Assembly (NCBI GenBank): GCA_030636545.1 | Contig: DAOVWR010000079.1 | Location: 1-5,537, forward strand | Direction: 5' to 3' | DNA: 5,537 nt | Source of the DNA: Mycoplasmatota bacterium | GTDB taxonomy: Bacteria > Bacillota_I > Bacilli_A > Izemoplasmatales > Izemoplasmataceae | Part shown: one piece after another, positions 4,106-5,537 of the stretch | How the letters are laid out: every line of letters starts with the position of its first letter | Numbering within the stretch: position 1 is the stretch's first letter | The notes under the pieces: generated by a model | What the model was told of the DNA's origin: nothing | Seen by the model: the letters and a program-made list of their open reading frames with translations, nothing else | The model's database searches: none | Made by a program: the position numbers and the translations under genes

Positions 4106-5537
4106 ATGAATGAATCATTATTATTAATTCTCTCTGGTCTGTTATTTATAACATTTGGTATCGTAGGAGGTTTCTTTCTACGTGTCATGATGGTAGAACG
4201 CGGCTTAAATAAAGCCCGTCAAAAAGTAAATCATATAATTGAAGACGCCGAAAAACAAGCAGAAAAACACAGAAAAGAAGTCTTATTAGAAACTAAACAA
4301 GATATACATAATCTAAAATTAGATTTTGAAAAGCAACTTAAGGAAAGAAAAAGTGAAGTAGCTGCTACTGAAAATAAATTATTGCAACGCGAGCAAACTA
4401 TGGATAGAAGAATTTCTAACCTTGATAAGCGTGAATTTAATTTAGATAAAAAAGAAGAAAACATCGAGCGTAGAAAACAATCATTAGATGATAAAAACAA
4501 CAGACTAGATAAATTAATAGATGAACAAAACACAAAATTAATTGAAATCGCAGGATTTAGTGTAGAGCAAGCAAGGGATTTAATCTTAAGACGAGTAGAA
4601 GACGAAATGGCTATTGAAATTGCTGCATACATTAGAGAACAAGAAGAAAACGCAAAACTAGAAGTTGACAAAAAAGCGAAACATCTGTTATCACAAGCTA
4701 TTCAGAAATACGCCCAAGATGTTACAAGTGAAAGAACAGTTTCAGTTGTAACGTTACCAAACGACGAAATGAAAGGTCGTATTATTGGACGTGAAGGAAG
4801 AAACATTAGAACAATTGAAGCACTCACAGGAGTAGATTTAATTATTGATGATACACCTGAGGCTGTAGTACTAAGTGGATTTGATCCAATTAGAAGAGAA
4901 ATCGCAAAAAGAACAATTGAATCATTAGTAGCAGATGGAAGAATCCATCCTGGTAGAATTGAAGAAGTTGTTGAAAAAACAAGAGACGAAGTAGACCGTT
5001 TCATTAGAGACAAAGGTGAAGAAGCAGTCTTTGAGGTTGGTATTGGTAGAGTTCATCCTGACATTGTAAAACTACTTGGTAGATTACATTTCAGAACAAG
5101 TTATGGACAAAACGTATTAAGACACTCAATTGAATGTGCGTTCTTAGCTGGTAAACTAGCAGTCGAAATTGGTGAAGACGAAGTCTTAGCTAAACGTGCT
5201 GGATTACTACATGATATTGGTAAAGCAATTGACCATGAAGTTGAAGGTTCTCATGTTGAAATAGGTGTTAACTTAGCAAATAGATACAAAGAACCACTTG
5301 CTGTAGTAGACGCAATCCAAACTCATCATGGTGATAAAGAAGCAAAAACAGTTATTGCTGTCTTAGTGGCTGCATCAGACGCACTTAGTGCGGCAAGACC
5401 AGGTGCTAGAAGTGAATCATTGGATTCATACATTAAGCGTTTAGAACAATTAGAGAGTATCTCTAAAAATATCGATGGAGTTGAACAAGCATATGCAATT
5501 CAAGCCGGTCGTGAAGTTAGAGTAATAGTAGAACCAA
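4106..5537 (+). CDS. rny: Ribonuclease Y, 5' part (cut by window end)
   Basis: RNase Y is the membrane-anchored endoribonuclease that starts mRNA decay and processing in Firmicutes and Mollicutes. The frame is open from ATG 4106 to the window edge, 477 codons. The family is near 520 residues in B. subtilis, so about 40 are missing; the visible end, IQAGREVRVIVEP, is the conserved C-terminal region. The domain order is complete. A single N-terminal membrane helix spans about 4-27 (LLLILSGLLFITFGIVGGFF). A long charged Lys/Glu-rich coiled coil runs over about 30-205. A KH RNA-binding domain follows with GRIIGREG (224-231; GxxG loop at 228-231). The HD domain has the metal-binding pair H369-D370 in LLHDIGKAIDHE, and THHGD follows later. 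GGAGG (4094-4098) seven bases before the ATG fixes the start. It follows recA as in Bacillus, but behind a terminator and with its own promoter. Confidence 0.97.
   Translation, partial: MNESLLLILSGLLFITFGIVGGFFLRVMMVERGLNKARQKVNHIIEDAEKQAEKHRKEVLLETKQDIHNLKLDFEKQLKERKSEVAATENKLLQREQTMDRRISNLDKREFNLDKKEENIERRKQSLDDKNNRLDKLIDEQNTKLIEIAGFSVEQARDLILRRVEDEMAIEIAAYIREQEENAKLEVDKKAKHLLSQAIQKYAQDVTSERTVSVVTLPNDEMKGRIIGREGRNIRTIEALTGVDLIIDDTPEAVVLSGFDPIRREIAKRTIESLVADGRIHPGRIEEVVEKTRDEVDRFIRDKGEEAVFEVGIGRVHPDIVKLLGRLHFRTSYGQNVLRHSIECAFLAGKLAVEIGEDEVLAKRAGLLHDIGKAIDHEVEGSHVEIGVNLANRYKEPLAVVDAIQTHHGDKEAKTVIAVLVAASDALSAARPGARSESLDSYIKRLEQLESISKNIDGVEQAYAIQAGREVRVIVEP

Noticed and set aside
4231..4671. 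146-residue minus-strand reading frame opposite rny
   Set aside because: It is serine/leucine-rich, the mirror image of the Lys/Glu-rich coiled coil on the plus strand, with no ribosome site or known domain.
4702..5013. 103-residue minus-strand reading frame opposite the rny KH region
   Set aside because: The plus strand here encodes the conserved KH domain; the antisense frame has no family features.

Overview
The window is AT-rich and codes on the plus strand throughout. It carries core housekeeping genes of a low-GC Gram-positive lineage. Three features point to an Acholeplasma/Izemoplasma-type mollicute or a closely related Bacilli member: strong A/T bias with AGA as the main arginine codon, a short RecA, and a Bacillus-like pgsA-recA-rny gene order. 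All eight tryptophan codons in the complete genes are TGG, and no reading frame needs TGA as a sense codon. The genetic code is therefore standard, which argues against Mycoplasma or Spiroplasma. The lineage is an inference from gene content and style, not from a search.

Layout: (1) 1-159, the C-terminal end of a CvfB/YitL-like RNA-binding protein. (2) 212-931, a YebC/TACO1-family protein of the YeeN/YeeI (YebC2) type, with its own promoter and a Rho-independent terminator. (3) 1097-2293, a 12-helix major facilitator transporter of unknown substrate. (4) 2358-2894, pgsA, phosphatidylglycerophosphate synthase. (5) 2951-3943, recA, with a GTG start, no acidic C-terminal tail and a strong terminator. 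(6) 4106 to the window end, the 5' part of rny (ribonuclease Y), cut by the window edge about 40 residues short of its expected end.

Transcription as read from the sequence: yebC is probably a single-gene unit. The transporter has its own extended -10 promoter. pgsA has a near-twin promoter immediately upstream, and with no visible terminator after pgsA, recA is probably cotranscribed with it. A terminator after recA isolates rny, which has the best consensus promoter in the window and a leader of about 88 nt.

The genes do not form one pathway. They cover translation support (YebC), RNA turnover (RNase Y and perhaps CvfB), acidic phospholipid synthesis (PgsA) and DNA recombination (RecA). 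I see no mobile element, CRISPR array, tRNA, rRNA or riboswitch, and nothing that looks like a new multi-gene system. The points worth a second look are regulatory and architectural: terminator hairpins that include the stop codon, the twin promoters, a perfect palindrome inside the pgsA promoter with a very short predicted leader, the missing cinA, and the tail-less RecA.
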